Shown in pieces: positions 8,523-15,993 of a stretch of 32,051 bases of DNA (the first letter of the stretch is position 1; the number at the start of each line of letters is the position of its first letter). The translations under genes and the position numbers were made by a program. The stretch spans positions 1-32,051 of the forward strand of contig JAEYOL010000185.1 of the NCBI GenBank assembly GCA_023411775.1, written 5' to 3'. The DNA is from Bacteroidota bacterium. GTDB lineage: Bacteria; Bacteroidota; Bacteroidia; Chitinophagales; Chitinophagaceae. The notes under the pieces were generated by a model, which did not search any database, had not been told where the DNA came from, and saw only the letters and a list, made by a program, of their open reading frames with translations.

Positions 8523-9217
8523 TCGATCTAAGCCGGCGCAGCTATCAAAAAGAATTGATGGATCGCGATGATATTCCCTTCGCGGACATGGCACAAACGC
8601 TGAAGGAACTCAATATCGTCAACACCCGCCTGGGTGGTCACGCCATAACAATCAGTGGTTTGACGCAAATGCTACAACCCGGTAAACCGTTGCTTGTGTG
8701 TGAAATTGGATGCGGGGGCGGGGATAATCTTTTTGTTATCCATAAATATTGCCTGAAACACAAAATTGATGTTCATTTCATCGGTATTGATATCAACCGG
8801 GAATGCATCAGTTTTGCGAAGCAACAATACCCCGCACTTCCCTGCGAATGGATCTGCAGTGACTATGCAGTAGTAGATTTCGGTACCGCAAAGCCCGATA
8901 TCATTTTTTCATCGCTATTTTGCCATCATTTTACCGATGAGCAACTGGTGTATATGCTGCAATGGAAACAGCGAAATGCTGTCGCCGGGTTTTTCATCAA
9001 CGACCTGCAGCGGCACCGGCTGGCGTTCTACCTTATTAAATACATTACCCGATTTTTCAGCAGGTCCTATCTTGTAAAGCACGATGCGAGTCTTTCGGTT
9101 GCCAGGAGCTTCAGAAAAGAAGACTGGCTGCGGCTGTTCCGCGAAGCGGGACTTGCGGCGCCTGAAATCAGCTGGCGGTGGGCTTTCCGTTACCTTGTCG
9201 TATTTAAAAAAACTTGA
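8519..9217 (+). CDS. Class I SAM-dependent methyltransferase of PKS operon
   Basis: 232 residues. Motif I is LLVCEIGCGGGDN (residues about 58-70), followed by HFIGIDIN with the acidic residue that binds the ribose of SAM and CSDYAVVDF as motif II. The start ATG overlaps the PKS stop as ATGA, which is a strong sign of coupling. The acceptor is presumably the polyketide ring (C- or O-methylation), by position and by analogy to type III PKS/methyltransferase pairs in actinobacteria. That is inference; the fold alone does not fix the substrate. Confidence 0.85.
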   Translation: MIDLSRRSYQKELMDRDDIPFADMAQTLKELNIVNTRLGGHAITISGLTQMLQPGKPLLVCEIGCGGGDNLFVIHKYCLKHKIDVHFIGIDINRECISFAKQQYPALPCEWICSDYAVVDFGTAKPDIIFSSLFCHHFTDEQLVYMLQWKQRNAVAGFFINDLQRHRLAFYLIKYITRFFSRSYLVKHDASLSVARSFRKEDWLRLFREAGLAAPEISWRWAFRYLVVFKKT

Positions 9218-9256
9218 CGAGTTATAAACAACGACCAGTAAAACAAAAACATCTAC

Positions 9257-10396
9257 ATGCGCACAGAAGAAGAATATGATATCGCCATTGTGGGTGGAGG
9301 CCTGGCTGGTCTGGCACTTGCCATCCAGCTCGCCATGGAACATTACAAGGTTATTCTTTTCGAAAAAGAAAGATATCCTTTCCACAAAGTCTGCGGTGAG
9401 TACATCAGCCTTGAGTCATGGAATTTTTTAAAGACACTCGGACTTGATTTGGATAATATGCAATTGCCACTTATCACGAAGCTACAGGTTTCTTCAACTC
9501 ATGGTAACTTACTACAGCACGAGTTACCGCTGGGTGGGTTTGGCATCAGCCGATATCGTATAGATGAATACCTGGCAAAACTTGCTGTAGATGCAGGCGT
9601 TGTGCTGAAAGAAGAGTGCAAAGTAAACGACGTTCATTTTGCGGATGACAGTTTTACCATTGAGACTTACCAACAAACCTATCGCGCTCGCGTGGTTTGC
9701 GGAAGTTTTGGGAAACGCAGTAATCTTGATCTTAAATGGAAACGGGCTTTCACCAGTTCAAAAAGGCAAAAGCTGAATAATTACGTCGGGGTGAAATACC
9801 ATATTCAATCAGATTTCCCCCACGATACCATCGCGCTACACAATTTTGCAAACGGGTATTGCGGTATCGTGAAAATTGAAGAGGATAAATACAATCTTTG
9901 TTATCTCACTACCGCGTTGAATCTTCAACGCAGCCATAACAGTATCGCGGAAATGGAGAGAAATATTCTCATGAAGAATCCGCACCTGGAACGGATATTT
10001 TCTGAATCCCGGTTTTTATTCAATGCACCACTTGCGATATCCCAGGTAAGTTTTGATCAAAAGGAACAGGTGGAAGGTCATATCCTGATGACCGGCGATG
10101 CAGCTGGCTTGATCACCCCCCTTTGTGGAAACGGCATGAGCATGGCCCTGCACAGCAGTAAGCTGGCTGCCACACAAATTCATTTGTTTTTACAGGGTAA
10201 ACTGAACCGCGCTGGCATGGAATCGCAATATACCAGGCTATGGAGAGAGAATTTTTCTAAGCGCATGAAAACGGGCCGGCGCCTGCAAACACTTTTTGGT
10301 CACCCAATGATGATGAATTCGCTGATCAGGGTAGGAAAAACATTTCCGCGCCTGTTGGACCCACTGATCCGAAAAACGCACGGGCGTCCTTTCTGA
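9257..10396 (+). CDS. FAD-dependent oxidoreductase / aromatic hydroxylase-like
   Basis: 379 residues. The N-terminus DIAIVGGGLAGLALAIQL is the dinucleotide-binding GxGxxG fold, with a Glu at the end of strand 2 (VILFEKERYPFHKVCGE); the C-terminal FAD site is HILMTGDAAGLITPLCGNGM. The VCGEYIS segment and overall length place it with the geranylgeranyl reductase/UbiH-like group of flavoproteins. It follows the methyltransferase by 39 bases, so it is likely in the same transcript. In the srs pathway an FAD hydroxylase oxidises the methylated resorcinol to a hydroquinone; a similar step is the best guess here. A reductase acting on the prenyl chain is an alternative given UbiA. Confidence 0.85.
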   Translation: MRTEEEYDIAIVGGGLAGLALAIQLAMEHYKVILFEKERYPFHKVCGEYISLESWNFLKTLGLDLDNMQLPLITKLQVSSTHGNLLQHELPLGGFGISRYRIDEYLAKLAVDAGVVLKEECKVNDVHFADDSFTIETYQQTYRARVVCGSFGKRSNLDLKWKRAFTSSKRQKLNNYVGVKYHIQSDFPHDTIALHNFANGYCGIVKIEEDKYNLCYLTTALNLQRSHNSIAEMERNILMKNPHLERIFSESRFLFNAPLAISQVSFDQKEQVEGHILMTGDAAGLITPLCGNGMSMALHSSKLAATQIHLFLQGKLNRAGMESQYTRLWRENFSKRMKTGRRLQTLFGHPMMMNSLIRVGKTFPRLLDPLIRKTHGRPF

Positions 10397-10474
10397 TGCT
10401 GTCCATATTTTGCTAGTGGCATAATTTTTTATCCCTGTAACTAAGTATTAAATCATTCACAAAAAAAATATGGT

Positions 10475-10717
10475 ATGAAACAATTAAAGAAATGGGGGTC
10501 CACCCTAAGCTTATGCATGATACAGTTAGTAATGGTAGCGCAGGACACGGTCCGTACACATACTACTACCAAGACGAGTGTAACCTGGTACACTCAACCC
10601 TGGATATGGGTAGTGGGAGCTGTTTTATTGTTACTAGTGATTATCGCCATGATGAGGGGAAGTAATTCAGGAGCAACCACTAAAACGACCACGGTGGTTA
10701 AAGAAGAAAAATCCTGA
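10475..10717 (+). CDS. Small Thr-rich membrane protein
   Basis: 80 residues. The N-terminal segment WGSTLSLCMIQLVMVAQ looks like a signal peptide, followed by a threonine-rich periplasmic stretch (VRTHTTTKTSV), one transmembrane helix (WIWVVGAVLLLLVIIAMM) and a short Thr/Lys-rich cytoplasmic tail. No enzyme motif. It lies 78 bases after the FAD oxidoreductase and before a terminator, so it may be read through from the PKS operon, but small proteins of this type also occur alone in Bacteroidota. Function unknown. Confidence 0.65.
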   Translation: MKQLKKWGSTLSLCMIQLVMVAQDTVRTHTTTKTSVTWYTQPWIWVVGAVLLLLVIIAMMRGSNSGATTKTTTVVKEEKS

Positions 10718-10723
10718 GCTGGG

Positions 10724-10756
10724 GACCATTCAAAATAATATAATGTGGTCTTTTTT
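10724..10756 (+). terminator. Probable rho-independent terminator after small membrane protein
   Basis: Stem GACCA (10724-10728) with TGGTC (10746-10750), a long AT-rich loop, then six T (10751-10756). The short stem and 17-base loop make it weaker than the terminators at 2510 and 24722. Confidence 0.5.
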
Positions 10757-10783
10757 CCCCGGACTTTCTTTTTCCGCACACAG

Positions 10784-11077
10784 TTAGATCTCCTCGAGGT
10801 TGATCAGCCTGAACAATTCTTTGGTGATGATCCGGCAATTTTCGGCTACGTCTTCCAGGGAGCAACTGATCATCTGTACATTTAACGGCAAGCCCTGACT
10901 GGATTCCATCAGGTCAAAACTGATCAGGCTCTTTTCTGTGACCTTTGACTTACCCTTTAATTGCCTGAAAATTTGGGTGGCCGATTCTTCATCGTCGCCC
11001 ACAAAGAATTTCCCGATACATTCGTAGCCATGGGTGGTTTTCAGGTTGATCGTGATGTAAAAAGCCGTTTGCTTCAT
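10784..11077 (-). CDS. Conserved hypothetical protein, about 97 residues
   Basis: The start is placed at the ATG at 11077 (MKQTAFYITINLKT); the frame stays open to 11116, but the extra 13 residues (MPEFGTLVAELSN) have no family look. The chain reads as an alpha/beta domain: two strands (FYITINLKT, YECIGKFFVG), a helix (ATQIFRQLKGK), a strand (LISFDLMES), another strand (VQMISCSLEDV) and a C-terminal helix (CRIITKELFRLINLEE). No signal peptide, so cytosolic. I do not recognise a named domain. It faces the small membrane protein tail to tail. Confidence 0.65.
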   Translation of the reverse strand: MKQTAFYITINLKTTHGYECIGKFFVGDDEESATQIFRQLKGKSKVTEKSLISFDLMESSQGLPLNVQMISCSLEDVAENCRIITKELFRLINLEEI

Positions 11078-11247
11078 GTTACTAAGTTCCGCAACGAGAG
11101 TACCAAACTCCGGCATCGTCCATTATTTTTTTTCAAAAATATTCCATTTATGGCGACAGGAGCTCGGGTGCCAGTGTTTTCAATTCAGTAACTTGCAGGG
11201 TGCCGGACATGGTCCAGCTGATATTTTTTACTTCTAAAAATTTTATC

Positions 11248-12102
11248 ATGGCAAGACTAATTTCGGAGGATGAGGTAAAACGTTTTCATGAAGATGGTTT
11301 TACCATTGTGCCTGGTTTTTTTTCAAAGGCAGAAATTGATAAACTATATAGTATCGCCATCGGCGACACCGTGATTAAGGAACATGCAGTCGATCTCAAC
11401 GATCAAACGGGTAAGAAAACCCGGCTTACGCTTTGGTTTACCCCCGGTGAAGATGTGTATAGTCTCATGTTACGCAGCAACCGGATGGTCAATTCCGTCG
11501 CCAAACTCCTCGATAGTGACGCGCCGGTTTGTCATTTCCATACTAAACTAATGCAGAAAGAACCGAAGGTTGGCGGGGCCTGGGAATGGCACCAGGATTA
11601 TGGCTATTGGTATAAGAATCAATTTTTATTTCCTGACCAGCTGGTGAGTGTAATGATCGCGCTCACTGAGGCAAATAAGGCAAACGGATGTTTACAGGTG
11701 ATTCGTGGTTCGCATAAAATGGGACGTGTAAACCATGGCTTCGCAGGCGAGCAGGTAGGCGCCGATATGGTGATGGTGGAAAATGCATTAAAAACCATGG
11801 AACATGTGTATGTGGAGATCAATCCCGGTGATGCCTTATTCTTTCACAGCAATATCCTCCATCGTTCGGAAGCCAATACCTCCGACAAACCACGTTGGTC
11901 GATCATCTCGTGTTACAATTCACTATCGAATCCCGCATACAACGATGATTCCAGTTCCTGGAGAGAGCCGATACAGATCGTACCTGATACTGCCCTGATG
12001 GATGCGGAAGTAAAAGGCGCCTCTGAAACCGGTGACTTCCTGAAGAAAGAAAAAGATCCAGCCCTGAAAGAAACAGGCTGGGAGAAAGGCGTAGAAACTT
12101 AA
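11248..12102 (+). CDS. Phytanoyl-CoA dioxygenase (PhyH) family oxygenase
   Basis: 284 residues from the ATG at 11248 (MARLISEDEVKRFHEDGFTIVPGFF), which begins exactly as family members do; the upstream in-frame ATG at 11200 adds an unlikely leader. The iron-binding facial triad is His115 and Asp117 (WHQDYGYW) with distal His205 (NILHRSEAN), and Arg216 (DKPRWS) is the expected 2-oxoglutarate ligand. It should hydroxylate a small substrate with O2 and 2-oxoglutarate in the cytosol. It precedes a Gfo/Idh/MocA dehydrogenase by 64 bases on the same strand, so both may treat the same small molecule, perhaps a sugar or polyol derivative; the substrate is unknown. Confidence 0.9.
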   Translation: MARLISEDEVKRFHEDGFTIVPGFFSKAEIDKLYSIAIGDTVIKEHAVDLNDQTGKKTRLTLWFTPGEDVYSLMLRSNRMVNSVAKLLDSDAPVCHFHTKLMQKEPKVGGAWEWHQDYGYWYKNQFLFPDQLVSVMIALTEANKANGCLQVIRGSHKMGRVNHGFAGEQVGADMVMVENALKTMEHVYVEINPGDALFFHSNILHRSEANTSDKPRWSIISCYNSLSNPAYNDDSSSWREPIQIVPDTALMDAEVKGASETGDFLKKEKDPALKETGWEKGVET

Positions 12103-12124
12103 ATAGCACTGTACCCAAACAATA

Positions 12125-12161
12125 TTCAACTATATTCAACCACTTTCAACAACAATTCAAC
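12125..12161 (+). promoter_or_regulatory. Four TTCAAC direct repeats at helical spacing
   Basis: TTCAAC occurs at 12125-12130, 12135-12140, 12145-12150 and 12156-12161, spaced 10, 10 and 11 bases, ending 5 bases before the start codon at 12167. One-turn phasing puts all copies on one face of the helix, as for a cooperative protein site; they may also act in the mRNA leader. No matching protein is known. Confidence 0.45.
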
Positions 12162-12166
12162 TCACT

Positions 12167-13360
12167 ATGCAACGTATCGCAATGCTTGGTTCCGGATTTA
12201 TCGGCCGGTTTTATGCTGAATCATTACAAGGGCAGAGAAGCAGGGATAAAATCGTTAGTATTTATTCACGCCGCGAAGAGAGCGCAAAGAAATTTGCTGA
12301 CGATTATCAATGTAAACACTGGACTTCGTCCATGGAGGAAGCCATCGCCCACCCTGAAGTAGATATTGTTTGTATAGCCCTGCCCAACAACCTGCATGAA
12401 GAAGCGGTTTTGCTTTGTTGTAAGCATAAGAAAGCGGTGATGACAACCAAACCGCTGGGCAGAACAGCGGCTGAGGCCAGGCGCATGCTCGAAGCGGTGG
12501 AAAAAGCAGGGATTTTCAATGGCTATCTCGAAGACCTGGTGTACACGCCCAAGTTTTTAAAGGCGCACGAAAGCGTGAGAAATGGCGCTATCGGAAGAAT
12601 TTTGTGGGCTAAGTCAAGAGAAACACACCCTGGCCCGCATAGCGAATGGTTTTGGGACCTGGAACAGGCAGGGGGCGGTTGTATCCTCGACCTCGGCTGT
12701 CATTGTGTAGAGATCACGCGTAGTTTTATTGGAAAAGATATCCGCCCGGTGGAAGTGATGTGCTGGGCCGATACGCAGGTAAAGCCTATTGATGCCGAAG
12801 ACCATGCTATCGCACTCGTAAAATATGAGAATGGAGCTATCGGACAGTTTGAAGTGAGCTGGACATTCCGCGGCGGCCTCGATCTGCGCGACGAAGTGAT
12901 GGGTTCGGAAGGCACCATCTGGATGAATAATTTCCTGCGGACAGGTTTTGAAATGTTTACCACCGGCAAGGGCGGCGACTATATCGCAGAGAAAGCGGAA
13001 AGTAATACCGGCTGGTTGTTTCCCGTAGGTGATGAATTAAATGAACTGGGATATAACCACATGTTCACCGATATGTTCAACTCCCTCGAAAAAGGAGTTG
13101 CACCAAGAGAAACTTTTTATGACGGTTATGTGGTCAATGCAGTACTCGATGCGGCATACAAATCGGCTAAAACAAAACTTTGGGAGCCGGTGCAACTGGA
13201 AGTTTGGAGAGGTAAGACCGGTGTCAGCAAGGACAGCCACCTGGTCGATTATGATAAAGACCATTACCTAGTCAAAGAAGAAGTGACACACTATGGCGCG
13301 AAGAAACTCATCTTAAAAAATAAACAGACCAACCGTATAGTTGAAAAAGTGCTGGAATAA
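12167..13360 (+). CDS. Gfo/Idh/MocA-family NAD(P)-dependent dehydrogenase
   Basis: 397 residues. The Rossmann fold starts RIAMLGSGFIGRFYAESL (GxGxxG at 8-13). The catalytic Lys of the family is Lys95 in TKPLGR (usual form EKP), and the second signature GGGCILDLGCHCVEITR provides Asp175 and His179. The C-terminal half has the beta-sheet domain typical of sugar and inositol dehydrogenases (QFEVSWTFRGGLDLRDEVMGSEGTI split over residues about 220-250). It is a cytosolic oxidoreductase for a sugar, sugar acid or cyclitol. Neighbours: PhyH oxygenase before, DMT transporter 43 bases after, all on the plus strand. The Glu-to-Thr change before KP is common in distant members. Confidence 0.9.
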   Translation: MQRIAMLGSGFIGRFYAESLQGQRSRDKIVSIYSRREESAKKFADDYQCKHWTSSMEEAIAHPEVDIVCIALPNNLHEEAVLLCCKHKKAVMTTKPLGRTAAEARRMLEAVEKAGIFNGYLEDLVYTPKFLKAHESVRNGAIGRILWAKSRETHPGPHSEWFWDLEQAGGGCILDLGCHCVEITRSFIGKDIRPVEVMCWADTQVKPIDAEDHAIALVKYENGAIGQFEVSWTFRGGLDLRDEVMGSEGTIWMNNFLRTGFEMFTTGKGGDYIAEKAESNTGWLFPVGDELNELGYNHMFTDMFNSLEKGVAPRETFYDGYVVNAVLDAAYKSAKTKLWEPVQLEVWRGKTGVSKDSHLVDYDKDHYLVKEEVTHYGAKKLILKNKQTNRIVEKVLE

Positions 13361-13403
13361 TCGTTACGAAATTTCTAACTCTTTCGGCTAATCATTCTAT
13401 TTC

Positions 13404-14318
13404 ATGCCCGCAACTTCATCAAGGAACATTTATACCGGGATCGGCCTTGCTTTGCTTGCTGTGATCATCTGGTCGGGCAATTTTATCGTGGCACGTGGCG
13501 TCATCAACCAGGTACCGCCCGTTAGCCTTGCATTTTATCGCTGGTTGCTGGCATCGTTGATTATCATACCCATCGCATTTAACTCATTCAGAAAAGACTG
13601 GCCGGTGATCAGGCGGTCCTGGCATTATCTTTTTTGGGTGGCACTTACGGGTGTAGCCGTGTTTAATACATTTGTTTATTTCGGTGCACATTACACCTCG
13701 GCGATAAACCTGGCTTTGATCGGTACGACTTCCTCGCCGATATTCGCGATCCTGCTGGCCCGGATTTTCCTGGGTGAAAAAATCGGGATACTCAAAATGA
13801 TCGGGTTGCTACTATGTATCGCGGGTGTTATTTTTCTGATTTCACGCGGGCATTTGGAAAACCTGATTCATTTTCGGTTTACAGCTGGTGACGGCTGGGT
13901 GCTTCTGGCGGGATTTTCATTTGCCGTATATAATACCCTCGTGAAGAAAAAGCCCACTGGCATTTCACCTCTTTCATTCCTGGCTGCCATTTTTACTTTC
14001 GGCACTGTTCTGCTGGTACCATTTTATATTGCTGAGTTAGGTCGGTCATCACCAGTGGAATGGAACTTCAGCCTCCTGCTTGTTATTTTATATCTCGGCC
14101 TTGGCGCTTCGGTGCTCAGTTTTCTGTTTTGGAATAAAGCAATCAGTTGTCTGGGCGCCGGACGCACGGCGCTGTTTGGCAATTTAATCCCCGTGTTCAG
14201 CAGCGTAGAGGCATCACTTATTCTTGGTGAAAAGTTTACAAGGATCCACGCGGTGAGTATGGTATTGGTATTCGCGGGGATCGTTATTGCCAACTGGAAA
14301 CCGCGTGAAAAGGCCTGA
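13404..14318 (+). CDS. EamA/DMT-family membrane transporter
   Basis: 304 residues with ten hydrophobic helices in two EamA repeats: the first half contains SGNFIVARGVINQVPPVSLAFYRW and the second begins around DGWVLLAGFSFAVYNTLVKK. Both repeats carry the typical Pro/Gly-rich turns (LTGVAVFNTFVYFGAHYTSA; LGLGASVLSFLFWNKAIS). Inner-membrane exporter or exchanger of small metabolites; substrates in this family range from amino acids to sugars. Same strand as the dehydrogenase, 43 bases downstream, so a joint transcript is possible. Confidence 0.9.
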   Translation: MPATSSRNIYTGIGLALLAVIIWSGNFIVARGVINQVPPVSLAFYRWLLASLIIIPIAFNSFRKDWPVIRRSWHYLFWVALTGVAVFNTFVYFGAHYTSAINLALIGTTSSPIFAILLARIFLGEKIGILKMIGLLLCIAGVIFLISRGHLENLIHFRFTAGDGWVLLAGFSFAVYNTLVKKKPTGISPLSFLAAIFTFGTVLLVPFYIAELGRSSPVEWNFSLLLVILYLGLGASVLSFLFWNKAISCLGAGRTALFGNLIPVFSSVEASLILGEKFTRIHAVSMVLVFAGIVIANWKPREKA

Positions 14319-14345
14319 AATAAGAAATCTGGAATATCGATCTGG

Positions 14346-14729
14346 TTAAGCGCTTGCCCGTCTTAAATTCAATTTGTCGAGTACAGAATCGATGTTTTTG
14401 CGGGTAAAAGGTTTGCGCAGGAAATAATGAATACCTTCTTCCACGGCTTTTTCCCTGATCCATGGTGAAGGGTCAGCTGTCATCATGATAATCTTGATCT
14501 CATCATCGATTGTTTTGATCTTGCGGATAAAATTGATCCCCAATCCGTCTGGAAAATTATTGTCAAGAAAGATCACGGTAGGTTTCAGGTAGGAAAGATA
14601 TTGCTCCGCTTCGTCGAGGTTGTTTACCGTCATGGCATGGATCTTACGCCCTTCCAGTATGACCGACAACAGGTGCCCCAGGTCGTCTTCGTCATCAATG
14701 ATCATCGCTGTTTGCACACGTAAGCCCAT
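14346..14729 (-). CDS. Receiver-only response regulator
   Basis: 127 residues, one REC domain and nothing else. Acidic pair Asp12-Asp13 (MIIDDEDD), phosphorylated Asp56 (VIFLDNNFPDG), the Thr switch residue in IIMMTAD and the conserved Lys in FLRKPF are all present, so it should accept phosphate. Without an output domain it probably works in a phosphorelay or by protein contact (CheY/Spo0F type). No kinase is adjacent; the kinases at 17184 and 20777 lie several kb away. Convergent with the transporter gene (27 bases between stops). Confidence 0.88.
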   Translation of the reverse strand: MGLRVQTAMIIDDEDDLGHLLSVILEGRKIHAMTVNNLDEAEQYLSYLKPTVIFLDNNFPDGLGINFIRKIKTIDDEIKIIMMTADPSPWIREKAVEEGIHYFLRKPFTRKNIDSVLDKLNLRRASA

Positions 14730-15010
14730 TACCGTCTTTTAAGAATTGGAAAAGCAAAAAGTCAGCCCTTTTTTTCTTTGGACCTGCCGTTGCAAAAAAT
14801 GTGAATTCATTTACACCTTTTATTAGGATGTCGGCGCAATTGTTCGGTGATTTCCCAGGTTATTTTACGCGATTTTTGCTGAACGCATGCTTTTGGACGA
14901 ATCGTTCCCATTCGCATTGCGAAAAAATTGGGGCAGGCCGGTAATAAATTACACAGTTGAGATCGTTGTATCGAGTTCGGTTTAGGGTATACCATGCGAA
15001 TCGCGGGGAC

Positions 15011-15090
15011 ACGTTCAAAACGTCGTGCCTACGGCACTCATCCTCACTCGGGGGTACGTTCGGGCTACCAAAGCGACGCCCCTCTGGGGT
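15011..15090 (-). repeat. REP-like palindromic repeat, type B
   Basis: Read on the minus strand, it holds two hairpins: CCCC-AGA-GGGG (15079-15089) and GTGCC-GTA-GGCAC (15025-15037), each followed by a tail similar to CGTCG.TTTGGTAG or GACGTTTTGAACG. The same arrangement occurs at 30391-30462. Sequence similarity continues to the right up to about 15150 (ATTTTCG and ATCAAA blocks). It abuts the type A unit at 15210. Confidence 0.75.
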
Positions 15091-15149
15091 TTTGATCCCG
15101 GATGTTTCAAATCGGTATTTCAAACGGGATTTTCGAATTAAACATTTTG

Positions 15150-15286
15150 TCGGACGATCAAATTATCAAATCAAAGACAAAGGAATCATTTTCAGACGGA
15201 GAACACCCGGTGCCGTAGGCACGACGTTATGGTAGAATACAAATCGCCCCAGGAAGAATGAACCCCGTAGGGGTGGCGTTTTGGTG
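15150..15286 (+). repeat. REP-like palindromic repeat, type A
   Basis: An upstream box (ATCAAAGACAAA, then ATCATTTTC) leads to hairpin GTGCC-GTA-GGCAC (15210-15222) plus tail GACGTTATGGTAG, a spacer with AAATCGCCCC, hairpin ACCCC-GTA-GGGGT (15262-15274) and tail GGCGTTTTGGTG. The same order occurs at 29401-29523 and 30241-30340. The two hairpins have the same GTA loop and near-identical tails, which suggests one ancestral half-unit duplicated. Confidence 0.8.
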
Positions 15287-15432
15287 AATTCATAAATTCC
15301 TACAATCTCCTAAACCCTGGCGTTGTAACACGGCTTGATAAATCTGCTCTCTTCCCTTTCCTTCGTATTCCAAATCTTTATACTACCTGATAATTTCATA
15401 CTTTAGAGCGCTCACTTACACAAAACGACTGC

Positions 15433-15921
15433 ATGACTATCCGCATTTTTATCACCGGGGGGACATTCGATAAAGAATATAACGAACTAAACGGCGAATT
15501 ATATTTCAAGGAAACCCATATGCACGAACTCCTGGAACTGGGCCGCAACAAAGTGCCTGTTGCCATCACCACCCTGATGATGATTGACAGCCTTGAAATG
15601 TCGGAAAAAGACCGCGAATGGATCGTTTATCAATGCACCCAGGCTACTGAAGACCGGATCATCATCACCCATGGCACCGATACTATGGCTGAAACCGCCG
15701 CTGTCCTCGCCAAAAGCATCAACAACAAAACCATTGTTCTCACTGGCGCCATGATCCCCATCAAATTCGGGAGCTCGGACGGTTTGTTTAACCTGGGTAG
15801 CGCCCTGGCATTTGCCCAGACTCTTCCAAAAGGCGTGTATGTCGCCATGAACGGCCGGTATTTTAATTGGGACAATGTTCGAAAAAACAAGCAAACCGGC
15901 AGTTTTGAAGAATTAAGATAA
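15433..15921 (+). CDS. Single-domain asparaginase-like protein
   Basis: 162 residues, about half of a normal L-asparaginase. It begins with the first catalytic motif (FITGGTFDK, with the nucleophilic Thr in TGGT) and has the second one as HGTDTM, so the residues of the N-terminal catalytic domain are present. The C-terminal domain, which in classical enzymes completes the active site of the partner subunit, is absent, and the protein ends cleanly after QTGSFEELR with no leftover coding sequence, so it is not an obvious truncation. It may be an asparaginase-like amidase of a short family, cytosolic. Activity on asparagine is uncertain. Confidence 0.8.
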   Translation: MTIRIFITGGTFDKEYNELNGELYFKETHMHELLELGRNKVPVAITTLMMIDSLEMSEKDREWIVYQCTQATEDRIIITHGTDTMAETAAVLAKSINNKTIVLTGAMIPIKFGSSDGLFNLGSALAFAQTLPKGVYVAMNGRYFNWDNVRKNKQTGSFEELR

Positions 15922-15993
15922 AAAACTTGTTAAAGCGATTTTCGAAAGGATTATCGGGCACGATTCCTGCGTTATGGAGGGACTTAATTGACC

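Larger units (their letters stand above)
14730..15432. other. Divergent gene-free interval with REP-like repeats
   Basis: 703 bases between the divergent starts of the receiver gene and the asparaginase-like gene. The central part (about 15005-15290) is two palindromic repeat units in opposite orientation, described separately. The flanks (14730-15000 and 15300-15432) are AT-rich and presumably hold the two promoters, but no perfect TAnnTTTG element was seen. A 92-codon open frame across the repeats is not credible because it is made of repeat sequence. Confidence 0.7.

Noticed and set aside
11078..11116. Extra 13 N-terminal residues of the hypothetical protein
   Set aside because: MKQTAFYITINL is the more natural start and the added part shows no structure.
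14957..15235. 92-codon plus-strand frame
   Set aside because: It is composed of the palindromic repeats and shows no protein-like composition.
15378..15390. Third copy of the signalling-locus half site (TACTAC) upstream of the asparaginase-like gene
   Set aside because: There is no matching inverted half, so it is probably chance.
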